Below, one piece after another: positions 32,843 to 43,400 of a stretch of DNA of 64,000 bases. The stretch is from Epiperipatus broadwayi. Lineage: Eukaryota > Onychophora > Udeonychophora > Euonychophora > Peripatidae. The stretch lies in assembly GCA_028023455.1 (NCBI GenBank), contig JAQFVV010012496.1:2480001-2544000 (forward strand). The letters run 5' to 3'. Position 1 is the stretch's first letter, and the number at the start of each line of letters is the position of its first letter. The notes under the pieces are model-generated. The model saw only the letters and a list, made by a program, of their open reading frames with translations. It searched no databases and was not told where the DNA came from. Made by a program: the position numbers and the translations under genes.

Positions 32843-33328
32843 GAAATTATTAGATTGGAAGTCGAACTCCGATAATACGCTATTACTTTAAATATTGTAA
32901 TCTCCACACACTCGCCTGTCAGTAAGAGTTTAAAAAACTTAAGTGCATCACTTAAGTTTAGAGTGCATTTCTATAAATACACCAACTTTCACTGACCATG
33001 CTAAATCAGGGCTTGAGTCTATTGTGTGCCCGATGTTATAATCAAATTTTGAATTATACAAATCTATTTAACCTCTTGCAGGAGAAAGACAGTGTCTCAT
33101 TTTAGATTTGTACAATTCAAAATTTGATTATAACATCAGGCACGCAATAGACTCAAGGCTTGATTTAGCATGATCAGTGAAAGTTGGTGCATTTATAGAA
33201 ATGCACTCTAAAATTAAGTTATTCACTTAGGTTTTTTAAACTCTTACTGATGTGTGAGTGCACAAAGATTTATAATATTTAAAGTAACAGCGCATTATCG
33301 GAGTTTGACTTCCGATCTAATAATTTCA
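32843..33328. mobile_element. Near-perfect palindrome, about 486 bp
   Basis: The left arm ATTAGATTGGAAGTCGAACT, CCGATAATACGC..CTATAAATACACCAAC..CTGACCATGCTAAATC..CAATTTTGAATTATACAAAT is repeated inverted up to 33328, around a centre near 33085 (CTCTTGCAGGAGAAAGACAG). There is no coding capacity. It is a fold-back element of unknown family. Confidence 0.75.
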
Positions 33329-33339
33329 AGATTTTCAGT

Positions 33340-34130
33340 GCTTTATAATAATAGATTTACATTACCGATATTAAGATAAATGATTTTTATTTTATTTATC
33401 ATTCCCACAATAATTGAGAATTTATTTCAGATTTAAAATAACTTTGTCTAAATATTTTAAAATGATATTCTTTTATATTTAAATCAACACATTTAATCAT
33501 TGCATTAAAAGTTTATTATTTGGCTTTACCATTATGTATACACTACTATAAATATTGCTTTAACCGGTACTATTTTAACTAATTTACCCACATATATATA
33601 TACAAAATTATGCATTTTATTAGTTTTTTTTTTTTATGTATGGGTATTTTTAAAACTAAACCAAAATTGCTACAAGAATTTTAAAATGCTATAAAAATAC
33701 AGGAAGACATCTTGGTTTGTTTGTTTTTTTAATGTTGTTTGATACCGTAAATTTAAGACATTATTTTTCTAATAAGCCAATAAAAAATTTTGAAGTTAAA
33801 TGTTTATTATTATTATTTTACAAATATCAAATATATATCACAATATATATATATAAATGACATGGATATCAGTAGTAAAACGGATTGTTCCATTTTTGCA
33901 TCACATAGTAGTAATGTGATTTGAAATATGGATCACGTAAACCTAGTATAACAAATGTGTAGAAAATTATTATTGACAAATTATATTTTTAAAAATGTTT
34001 TTTTATTTTAATATGTTTATATTTTCTTATTTAATCAAATCATAATAATTTAATATTTGTAACAGAACAAAAATCAATAAACAAATATCTGACACATTAG
34101 TGAAAAAATATTATTACATATGAAAGTGAC
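33340..34130. other. No gene seen
   Basis: AT-rich sequence with no recognisable feature. Confidence 0.4.
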
Positions 34131-34139
34131 ATTTGGCAA

Positions 34140-34500
34140 TTGAAGGAAAGAATAGAAAGGGAATTTGTTGATGCAGAAATGTATCATGGGTGAACACGTG
34201 CAAGAAGGTCAAGCAGACAATGTACAATCAACAAAAGAACAACGAACGTTGATCAAATCCGAACAAGACAGTTGGAATTGAATGGATGTGCACAGAAAAT
34301 GTCATATGAAAGATTACCAAAGCAAATATGAAACTGAATGGCATCAGGAAAAAGAACAAGAGGGCACCCAAAAAGGTGTTTGAAAGAAGGAATAGATAGA
34401 GGAATTGGAGAAAATTGTGGGAAGATGTATGCACTGAAAAGAGAAGCATATTGATTAGGCATTGGATGCCATAGAATGTTATAGACCAATAAGAAAAAAT
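34140..34500 (+). pseudogene. LINE 3' fragment (third type)
   Basis: The + strand translates to ERLPKQI, a stop, then NWMASGKRTRGHPKRCLKEG and IDRGIGENCGKMYALKREAY. This resembles the C-terminal PGKR.RGRP...W......D block of endonuclease-RT LINEs. It differs from families alpha and beta. Stops are present. Confidence 0.55.
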
Positions 34501-34994
34501 TGTAAAGTCAAATCGAAATATCAATTTTTAATATACTTATTCCGTCATTTTCAATTCTACTTTTATTTGCTTACGGAATAATTATTTGTCTGAAGTGTGC
34601 ATGTTGATATGTTTCGGGTGGAAAGTGGATATAGTAACTAGGTAATAAAGTAATGCAGTCTTGTAATAGCATGTGGTTATACTATTGTTTTATCCTAGCT
34701 TTTCATAAACTTCAATGGGCTCTCACATCATTATGCCACAGTGAGATAAGTGGAACTACTTGGTCGCGTTGACAATTTGTTCAATGACTGATATATTAGT
34801 CTTTAAAGAAAATATTTTTGAAAATGAACAACAATGTGATAAAATTGGCAATTCTTCAGTAAAAGTTTCTGAATCAATTACAAGGAAAGTTTAAAAAGTA
34901 AGACTCAATTTGGACAAGTAAATCGGTTTGCCCAATATCAATTGAATCCCTGAACAACTGACCATATATTTTTAAACATTGATCCAGATTATTG

Positions 34995-35385
34995 TTTAGT
35001 TTATGTTATTATAGGAGATTTGAACGCAGACTTTCAAGCTCTCGTCATCCTTCCAATCTATCTCTTACAATCAATATACATGACTACATGCATGTGAAAA
35101 AGATAAATGATCTCCAATATACATATTTCATGCTGAACCAGCACTCATCAATTGCTTCATATCATCATCTCATACATTATATATAATCAGTGCTTGGTTT
35201 ATATTAAGATAGCAAATCTTCAAACTTTAATGGTCAGGCTTCAATCTACTCTACTCTTCAGCCATATCGTTGGAGATCATTTATCTTTTTCACATATGTG
35301 TGGACATGAGGATCAGTTGTATGTGATAGCGAAGATAGTTAAATGGAGATTGAAAGTCTGGTTCAAATTGCCTGTAATTAATCTT
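34995..35385 (-). mobile_element. Family C hammerhead element with a short opposite arm
   Basis: The left end is TTATAGGAGATTTGAACGCA. The minus-strand ribozyme (35105-35165) has TTGATGA (core C3 mutated to T), helix II GTGCTG GTT CAGCAT, GAAATATGTATATTGG and AGATCATTTATC. A + oriented distal piece (GGAGATCATTTATCTTTTTC..GATTGAAAGTCTGG) follows at 35270-35370. Confidence 0.75.
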
Positions 35386-35629
35386 TCAGTGGTTTAGTAA
35401 TAGTACCCGCTCTTCTCTCCTCTCCATTCTAAAATCTTCTCAAATACACAATAACCATACAATATTTCTTTTCCAACTGTTTTTCCCAATTAAATTCAAT
35501 TTCAATTTTTTTTTTTTAGTTTCTTAATCCAACTAAACTATTCAGTATTGATCTGTAAATATATCTAGCTATTAATAGCTAAAGAATAAAGGTTCCATGT
35601 TGATGTTTCTTACAGCATTGCCAAATCCA

Positions 35630-35812
35630 TATAATATTAATATTATTTGTTATTTATTACTTTTTACAACCCACTATTGGGTTAAGATTTGAAAATATAA
35701 GTGGAAGTCCTGAAGAAGATTGATTGCTGGGACAATTGAAATCGCCAATAGTGGGTTGTAAAAAGCATTGAAAAAATTAATAAAGAATATAAATGATACT
35801 AATATTTCATGT
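35630..35812. mobile_element. Family E fold-back, short
   Basis: ATTAATATTA..ATTACTTTTTACAACCCACT returns inverted as AGTGGGTTGTAAAAAGCATT and AAATGATACTAATAT. One arm keeps TCCTGAAGAAGATTGATTGC, CAATTGAAATCGCC. Confidence 0.55.
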
Positions 35813-36054
35813 TAATGTAGATTGTTCAGGTACAATGTCAATATATTGACTAAAAACAAAAATAGGAATGTAACTTGTAGTAAGGTCTTATTTTCTTCCC
35901 ATCCACAGGACTAAAATTATCTTTAAATCCAAAATTTCTGTATAACTGTCACAGACATAAGCAGCTATTTTGAGATGTAGGAGAGAAATAGCAAAATGTG
36001 ATTTGAAAGTAAAAATCTTAAAAGTAACCTAGTGGTTAATTTGATGGTGATAGA

Positions 36055-36690
36055 ACATTGTTTAGTTGGTTTTTTATACAAAGAAGAATGAGACACAGGG
36101 CAAAACTCTCCACACAGTAGTGCCACTCACTCAAGCCAGAGTAATCAATGGGTGCAGGAATGTTTGTGCATAAAATCCCTATCTAGTGCCTGCTCATTCA
36201 ATATCCCCAGACTAGTTTCTGGCTTGTGGCTTTGATCAGTCAGGAGCTTTGGATCTGAGAGCACTGCACATAGATCTTAGGATCTAATGCAACCCTCCAA
36301 CAGCCATCTTTTTCCTGATTAGCTAACTATAAAGGTTTGAGTCCAAAATAAAAACAATAATGTTTTCAATTCAAACTCATTTGCTTGCATAGTAACTAAA
36401 AAGGTAAAATGTGGCTGTTGAAGGGTCTCATTAGATCCTTAAGATCTTAGTGCACTGCTCTCATATTCAAGGCTCTTTACTGATGACCGCCACAAACTAG
36501 AAAGTAATCTGGGGATATTGGATGCGTAGGTATACCAGATAGGGATTTTATGCACAAACCTTTCTGCATCCATTGATTGCTCTGGCTTGCACCTAGTGGT
36601 GCTATTGTATGGTGAGTTTTACCTCTGTGTAAACACTTGTGTAATCATAAAGAATGGTGATCATGTGCTGTTTAGTGATTTAAAGATGAA
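36055..36690. mobile_element. Family B hammerhead element, fold-back
   Basis: The left arm (minus) runs CAAAACTCTCCACACAGTAG, GAGTAATCAATGGGTGCAGG, TTGTGCATAAAATCCCTATC, then the ribozyme complement at about 36195-36255 (CTGATCA, helix II AGCCACAAGCC, GAAACTAGTC). The right arm (plus) has CTGATGA at 36480-36486, but a damaged helix II (CCGCCACAAACTA) and GAAAG. The right end is GGTGATCATGTGCTGTTTAG. Confidence 0.8.
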
Positions 36691-36949
36691 TGAGGTTTGT
36701 GTACTGCTTCCACTATTCTGAAATTGTTATAATTATTGATTTATATTGTATTCTTTTGTTTTCATTCATAGGCGTTAAGTTTGGATTTGAAAAACAGATT
36801 AGCAATTGCAACACGAATATGCTAATTACCAGATAGTTGATAACATTTTTTTAAAGAAAATTCTAAATCCGCAAAGGAAATGTTTAAAATAAAATAAAAA
36901 TGTTTTTACTTTGAAAGTTATAAAATTAAATGTATTGTAGGTAAATTTA

Positions 36950-37380
36950 TTATACCACTAAACATCAGGTGGTCACCATTTTTTATGCTTACACAAGCTG
37001 TTTACACGGAGGCAAAACTCTTTATACAGTAGCACCACTCAGTATGTAATGAGTTCAGAGCTGTACAACTATACAAGTTAAGGAGCTGGAATTGAAAGCA
37101 TTATTGTTTTCATTTTTGAGTCGATGCTTTGTAGTTAGCTAATAAAGTAAAAGGTCGCTGTTAGAGGGTTGCATTAGATCCTAAGATCTAGATGCAGTGC
37201 TTTCAGATCCAAGGCTCATCACTGATGAAAGCCACAAGCTAGAACCTGGTCTGGGGATATTGGATGAGTAGGCACTAGATAGGAATTTTATTCTCCATCC
37301 TTCCTGCATCCTATGATTACTCTGGCTTGCACTGAGTGGCACTACTGTATGGAGGGTTTTGCCTCTGTGTAAATTTATTA
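36950..37380 (+). mobile_element. Family B hammerhead element, with a short inverted left arm
   Basis: The left 90 bp is the inverted tail (AAACATCAGGTGGTCACCAT, CACGGAGGCAAAACTCTTTA). A full + arm follows. The ribozyme (37206-37266) has ATCCAAGGCTCATCA, CTGATGA at 37222-37228, AAGCCACAAGCTA, GAAC in place of GAAA, CTGGTC and TGGGGATATTGGATGAG. Helix I pairs ATCCAA/TTGGAT and TC.TCA/TGGGGA. One core base is changed. Confidence 0.8.
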
Positions 37381-37604
37381 TAAATAAATAAACTTTTGAA
37401 TAAATATAAATGCCACTTGTTAACCAGTTATGATGAAATTTGAAAAATATTGTTTTAAAATAAATGTTCCAAGTAGTTAACGAAAAAATGAAATTTAGAA
37501 TATATTTGACTTGTTATAAATTTTAAAAAATGTTTCTAGATTGTTTTTGTTTTAATTAAGAAACTTACAGGGGGAGATGCTTTTAATTTACAACTTTTAT
37601 AACA

Positions 37605-38395
37605 ATTACGGGAGGTTTGAATCCAGATTTTCTTGCTCCCTTCTATCTCATACAATCGATAAACATGACCACATGAATGTGAAAAAGATAAATGATCTCC
37701 AATATATGTATTTCTGAACCAGCACTCATCAGTTGGTCCCTATCATCATCTCCCACACATATATCTAATCAGTGCTCTGTTTAAATTAAGATAGCAAATC
37801 TTCAAACTTTAATGGACACGCTTCAATCTACTCCCCTATCCAACTCTTCATGAAGCCTTCCATATCATTGAAAATCTGATGATGGAATGCTCGAAGGCCA
37901 CCCTGAGGCCGAGATTCTTGGCATACCCATGTTGACCTAAGGTCAATCTGAACCCCACATGTACAGGACATAATCCATTAAATACATATGCAAGGATGGG
38001 CATATGAATTTAATGGATTATGTCCTGTACATGTGAGGTTCAGATTGACCTTAGGTCAACATGGTATGTATGAGAAGAATCTCGGCCTCAGTGTGGCCTT
38101 CGAGCATTCCATCATCAGATTTTCAATTGGATGGACGGTTGAAGAGTTGGAGTGTGTAGTGGATTGGAGCCTGTCCATTAAAGTATGAAGATTGTCTATC
38201 TTAATATATATCTGAGCATTTATAGTATATATGTGTGGGAAATGATAATCTGGACCAACTGATTATTGCTGGTTTAGCATGAAATACGTATATTGGTGAT
38301 TATTTATCTTTTCAGCATATATGTGCTTGAGTGTATCGGTGTTATTAGATAGAGTGGAGAGTGGTGAGTCATGTGAAAGTCTGTGCTCATATACC
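37605..38395. mobile_element. Family C hammerhead element, full fold-back of about 790 bp
   Basis: The left (minus) and right (plus) arms share GGAATGCTCGAAGGCC, GGTCAACATGG and TAATCCATTAAATAC as inverted copies around a centre near 37995. The left ribozyme (about 37690-37755) has CTGATGA and half of helix II, but has lost four bases spanning CACG. The right ribozyme (38245-38312) has CTGATTA and helix II TTGCTG GTTT AGCAT, then GAAATACGTATATTGG. Both are slightly broken; the pairing potential of the arms is large. Confidence 0.8.
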
Positions 38396-38399
38396 CATC

Positions 38400-39520
38400 G
38401 ACATTTTTGGTACAATTTTGTAAACAAATCCACAGAGGCATATCCAGTCCTAGCACAAAAGTCGTTAATATAGCTTATACTTCTTCTATTGATCATATAG
38501 ATATAATTCTAGCTATTCACTGTTTCTAATACTTGCAGTCTTTGCTGTCTCCTCTTTTCCTTCTCAATCACGTGTTATTGTAGGACTCGGTCATTGTGAA
38601 CCTCTTATGCCATCAGATAACTCCTTATACTATTACAATTCCTTCTTTTAACTACCCGCCCAGCATTTTTTACTCCAGTTCCCTTTTTTCATTTTATGTA
38701 TAGATGTTTTTTAGTTAACAGATTTGATTGTATAATCATCGCAAAACTTATTTCTTAAGAGTTTTTTCACACACACACACCCTCTCTCTCTCTTTTTTAC
38801 TCGTTTATGAGTGTCTGTTTATTATTAATTAATGTATTTTTGTTTATGAAATTAAAATTTGCTCTTCTATAAAATTCAGCACCCGAATGAATCATATTTT
38901 TGCTCGGATGTATATATTGATTTTTTATTGCATTGATTTGAGTATATTTTTGATTAATCTCTAAATATGACTGTTTTCTGGTTTTTAATAATAAATAGAT
39001 AATGTCTATTTACTCTTAAGAAACCTCTATAAAATGGATCAGTCTATTGTAGTAAAAAGGTTGTTTGTTATATAAAAGATTCGATGCCGCCCTTCCCCTC
39101 TCGCATTTTTTTTCCTGCTGAGATGAAAAGAAGACATTTCGTGTTGTTATCAGGAGTTGCTAAGTTGTAATCATATCAAATGATCTGAAACAAAATAATT
39201 GAATTTTTAAAAGAAAAAAAAAGATTGTTTTATAATAGAGTGGAAGTGTATCTAGGTAAAATATAAATACAGAACTGGTTTTAAAACATTACTGATAATA
39301 AGTAAATTGGTGCGTTTTTTTGAAAATGTTTGCATTTTTAAATGCTATGGAAAATTATATGCTTTTTTAAGCATCCTATTTTTTTTCGTATTTGTTGTAA
39401 TATATGTATTAGATTTATCTTCGTAAAGAACGAACGGCTTTAGGTTTTCATGTTTTACCAATACGCATTTCTACCTGTAAATTAATATTGTAAATCATAG
39501 CTTTGAAAACATTTAAAGCT
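38400..39520. other. No gene seen
   Basis: AT-rich, with a CA/CT microsatellite near 38769-38792. No credible coding signal. Confidence 0.4.
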
Positions 39521-39524
39521 TTTT

Positions 39525-39625
39525 TTTTCCTATGTCAAATGCGTTGACAGGGAAGCGAACCCGGGCCAAGTATTTGTGTCATTAATTTACACAAACTTGC
39601 ATGGCGAATGGTTGGCATGACTTTT
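39525..39625 (-). mobile_element. tRNA-derived SINE (second type)
   Basis: On the minus strand: CATGCCAACCATTCGCCATG (A-box-like), GGCCCGGGTTCGCTTCC (B box), and an end in GACATAGG plus an A-run (the T-run at 39519-39528). It is related to the piece at 4040-4125. Confidence 0.6.
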
Positions 39626-39744
39626 AATTTTCAACTTTAAATTAATGAAAAGAAATAATAATTACAAGTGATCCCTCTTTTTTAGTGTTTCCAGCTTTAT
39701 ATTTGGTTATTATTTTAATATTTAATCTTAATATTTAAATTTAT

Positions 39745-41165
39745 TCAAATAGCCCACTTCTTCGGCAGGGGAATACTTGGATCTTTTCTGTTTATTGAGT
39801 ATCTTGGGTTTGCTATTACCCAGCCTTCTTTAGTCTTTTGCTTCTCTTTCAATCTACAATTCCAGCTTTTGATAAATTTAAGGTCAGATTCTTTTCATGA
39901 TCCATAAATACAGCTTTTGATAAAATTATGGTCAGATGTCTTGTCATGATCCATAAATACAGCTTGTGATAAATTTATGGTCAGATTCTTTTCATGATTC
40001 ATAAATACAGCTTTTGATAAATTTATGGTCAAATGTCTTGTCATGATCCATAAATACAGCTTGTGATAAATTTATGGTCAGATTCTTTTTCACGATTCAT
40101 AAATACAGCTTTTGATAAATTTATGGTCAGATATCTTGTCATGATCCATAAATACAGCATTTGATAAATTTATGGTCAGATTTTTTTCATGATCCATAAA
40201 TACAGCTTTTGATACTTTTATGGTCAGATGTCTTGTCATGATCCATAAATACAGCTTGTGATAAATTTATGGTCAGATTCTTTTCATGATTCATAAATAC
40301 AGCTTTTGATAAATTTATGGTCAAATGTCTTGTCATGATCCATAAATACAGCTTCTGATAAATTTATGGTCAGATTCTTTTCATGATTCATAAATACAGC
40401 TTTTGATACTTTTATGGTCAGATGTCTTGTCATGATCCATAAATACAGCTTGTGATAAATTTTTCATGATTCATAAATACAGCTTTTGATAAATTTATGG
40501 TCAGATATCTTGTCATGATCCATAAATACAGCATTTGATAAATTTATGGTCAGATTCTTTTCATCATCCATAAATACAGCTTTTGATAAATTTATGGTCA
40601 GATTCTTTTCATCATCCATAAATACAGCTTTTGATAAATTTATGGTCAGATATCTTGTCATGATCCATAAATACAGAATTTGATAAATTTATGGTCAGAT
40701 TTTTTTCATGATCCATAAATACAGCTTTTGATGCTTTTATGGTCAGATGTCTCGGCATGATCCATAAATACAGCTTTTGATAAATGGTCATTTTCTTTTC
40801 ATGATCCATAAATATTGAGGAATATTCAGCACTCTTTTATGCTCTATTGTAAAGATATTTATGCTGGCTAATCTAAGAGATTAGCCCTCTATTCTCCATA
40901 ATATGCAAAGTTACACATGGGTTGGTTGCATTGACTTTTGTAAAACCATCTGGTGTGTGGACTCAGCAGATAATTTGTCCTTTGAATCGTTAAGCAGTTT
41001 GTTTAATAAAGGGCGAGTTCGAAAGCTTATGTTAAATTTTTCTGTGCAAAAGGTTAAAAAGGCCTGGGCAATAACAAAAGACAGGTACTAAATAAACAAA
41101 AAAGGTACAAGCATTCTTTTCTCAAAGAAGTCAGCTATTTGAATAATTTTTTTGATATTAAGATT
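39745..41165. mobile_element. Inverted pair flanking a minisatellite
   Basis: The complement of 39750-39850 reads AAAGACTAAAGAAGGCTGGG, TAATAGCAAACCCAAGATAC, TCAATAAACAG..AAGAAGTGGGCTATTTGAAT. The sequence at 41045-41150 reads AAGGTTAAAAAGGCCTGGGC, AATAACAAAAGACAGGTACT, AAATAAACAA..AAGAAGTCAGCTATTTGAAT. They are clearly homologous and inverted. Translations end KKAWAITKDRY and INRKDPSIPLPKKWAI, perhaps a PLE-type C-terminus. The minisatellite sits between them. Confidence 0.5.
39857..40812. repeat. 48/49-bp minisatellite, about 20 units
   Basis: The unit is AGCTTTTGATAAATTTATGG, TCAGATTCTTTTCATGATCC, ATAAATAC (48 bp). It alternates with a 49-bp variant containing GATGTCTTGTCATG, so a two-unit higher-order period of about 97 bp is visible. 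On the minus strand a 48-bp unit equals 16 codons without a stop (MDHEKNLTINLSKAVF), but the 49-bp units break the frame. It is treated as non-coding tandem DNA. Confidence 0.95.
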
Positions 41166-41964
41166 AAACATTTAAAATATTAAAATACTAGCCAAATGTA
41201 TGTGAGAGCTGGAAACCCTAAAGAAGACAGATTGCTCTGACTATGATATTTCACATACCGAAAGCATGCTAAGCGTTAATAAAATCAAAAGTTTAAATTA
41301 TTGAGGCTATCTGTTTTGTACGAATGTTCATAATATTTATTTGAATATTACAATAATACAGAAGAGAAAATTATTGGTTTTCATTTTTGGAAAAAATGTA
41401 AATTAAGATTTAACAAGTTTGTTACTGGGTTTTTGGCGAACTAGGAAAGTAAATATATATATATAGTGTAAAAACACTGATTTACGTTAACTGTACAATG
41501 TAGGAATAGAAAATTAATTGCTATTTACATTGCACTGTGTAATACATTTCATATAGGTCTTCACTTTTAAAAATATTATATACATAAAATTTAAAAAATC
41601 TGAGAGCAACCATGATTCTAACTCCTTCTTATTCCAGGATGGCTGCTAAATAAAATAGGATAGTGTAAGCAGTGACTTACTTGTAGATACAAGCGATACT
41701 TTTAGTATAGCTTCAGAAGTATAAGAGAAACTACATCTCTAAAGTCACAGCTATGCTGATATAATGAATTTGTAATTCTTGCACTATCATTGGCTCTAAA
41801 TTACATATATGGATAAAAATGTTTTATATGTTTAATTTACTATGATGGGGTATTTATATATATTGTGTATATTATAGCTCTGAAAAATACCTGTATAGTT
41901 TTTGGAAGTATAACAATACAATACATTATTTGTATTGCGTAAAGCGTGTAGAAAACTAGTGTGC

Positions 41965-42040
41965 TAATGATCACCATTCTTTATGCTTACGCAGTGCAAG
42001 CCAGAGTAATCAATGGATGCAAGAGGATGTAACAGTTAGA
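41965..42040 (-). mobile_element. Family B terminal fragment
   Basis: TGATCACCATTCTTTATGCT, TACGCAGTGCAAGCCAGAGT and AATCAATGGATGCAAGA match the family B tail. It lies about 220 bp upstream of the PLE frame at 42261. Confidence 0.65.
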
Positions 42041-42260
42041 AAATGTGACTCGTTAACATAGTGCAGAATTCGACCACCACACAGAACTGCAGCACCATCT
42101 AGGTAGTGAAGCCACTCGTAGTACTAAGTTCGAACATAGTTTATCGGTTCCACAATACAATCTACAAAACAACGCATCTGATGCGACATTAGTAAACATT
42201 TCTTTAGGCACGGTAGTCAGGGTATGCAAGAGATTCATGATTTTATTTCGAGTTAGCTAA

Positions 42261-42776
42261 TCAAAACAATCAATCACAGACAATAAAAACAATATTAAAC
42301 TTCCATATATTACTCTTCCCCACATACCTAAAATCTCCTATCAATTAATCAAGGTTTTGTCCAATAAATTTAAAATTAGCTTTCATACACCCCCATGCAC
42401 TAATCGTCTAATCAATAACTCTAAGGACAAAATCGAACCTTCTCAGACTCCCCATGTCATTTACAGCATATCATGCCCACAACCTGGTTGCCGGGCCATT
42501 TATTTTGGAGAAACCAAAGCAGGCATAATCAACAGGACATCAAAACACAGATATACATATAATAGAGCTATGAAAAACAATGATAATTCATCAACATTTT
42601 TAGAGCATTCCAAGAAGACAGGACATGTGTTTGAACCCTCCAGCCCTAAAATAGTCTGTATTGAGAAAAATGACATCAAGCTGAAAATCAGAGAAGCATA
42701 TTTTATTAATGGCAATAATAACTCCATCAATAGACGAGATACCTGCTTTGACATCTCCAAACGTTGGACTATCTAG
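42261..42776 (+). pseudogene. Penelope-like element C-terminus with GIY-YIG endonuclease, open frame
   Basis: An uninterrupted frame of about 170 codons runs from after the TAA at 42258 to the stop at 42774-42776. Order: KLPYITLPHIPKISYQLIK, then LSNKFKISFHTPPCTNRLI (the PLE linker), HVIYSISCPQPGCRAIYFGE (Y..SI.C..C.A.YFGET, equivalent to GIY..YIG), TKAGIINRTSKHR, FLEHSKKTGHVFEP with the catalytic-type H.K..GH, REAYFINGNNNSINRR and RWTI. In PLEs this endonuclease nicks DNA to prime insertion. The RT domain is missing upstream, so it is a 5'-truncated copy, but the frame is clean, suggesting a young insertion. After the stop, 42839-42880 holds a GAGGC AAAAG GCCTC GAAAGC hairpin that resembles part of a hammerhead. 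Confidence 0.85.
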
Positions 42777-42906
42777 TTCATATGCATACTGTTTTGTTTC
42801 CTTGCCCTAATTCCTCGTTCTGCAGCTCATAGTACCGCTATGAATATGAGGCAAAAGGCCTCGAAAGCGCTTAGCGTGTAATAATTTCTGTGTATCTTTA
42901 TAGCTT

Positions 42907-43400
42907 CTTTCAAGTGTGTCATACACTTTGTTAATTTTGTATACTAATACTAATTAAACACTTATATTTACAAATCGAGGAAACATATTGAATGGGTATC
43001 AAATAAATAAAACGTAACTGCAGACATATAGTTTGAAATTATTTATTGAAACATTTTAATAAATTATTTACTAATAATATTTGATAATATTTAAATTGAG
43101 TAACGGAATTTTTCGATATTTTTATTCAAGAAATACATTTATTTATTTAGTATCTTTCAAGTGTGTCATACACTTTGTTAATTTTGTATACTAATACTAA
43201 TTAAACACTTATATTTACAAATCGAGGAAACATATTGAATGGGTATCAAATAAATAAAACGTAACTGCAGACATATAGTTTGAAATTATTTATTGAAACA
43301 TTTTAATAAATTATTTACTAATAATATTTGATAATATTTAAATTGAGTAACGGAATTTTTCGATATTTTTATTCAAGAAATACATTTATTTATTTAGTAA
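42907..43400. repeat. Exact 247-bp tandem duplication
   Basis: The sequence beginning CTTTCAAGTGTGTCATACAC at 42907 restarts at 43154 and I see no difference across the unit (ends ATTTATTTAGTA). The near-perfect identity implies a very recent duplication or an assembly artefact. No coding content. Confidence 0.95.

Noticed and set aside
40464-40809. Repetitive open frames encoding a 16-residue repeat
   Set aside because: They are a by-product of 48-bp minisatellite units; interspersed 49-bp units shift the frame, and no start, splice or flanking coding context exists.
39857-40812. CRISPR-like array
   Set aside because: The units are contiguous and nearly identical, with no unique spacers, in a eukaryotic genome.
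42261-42776. Host GIY-YIG nuclease gene
   Set aside because: The linker (LPHIPKIS..L) and the domain order match Penelope-like elements, and the frame starts abruptly without an exon border.
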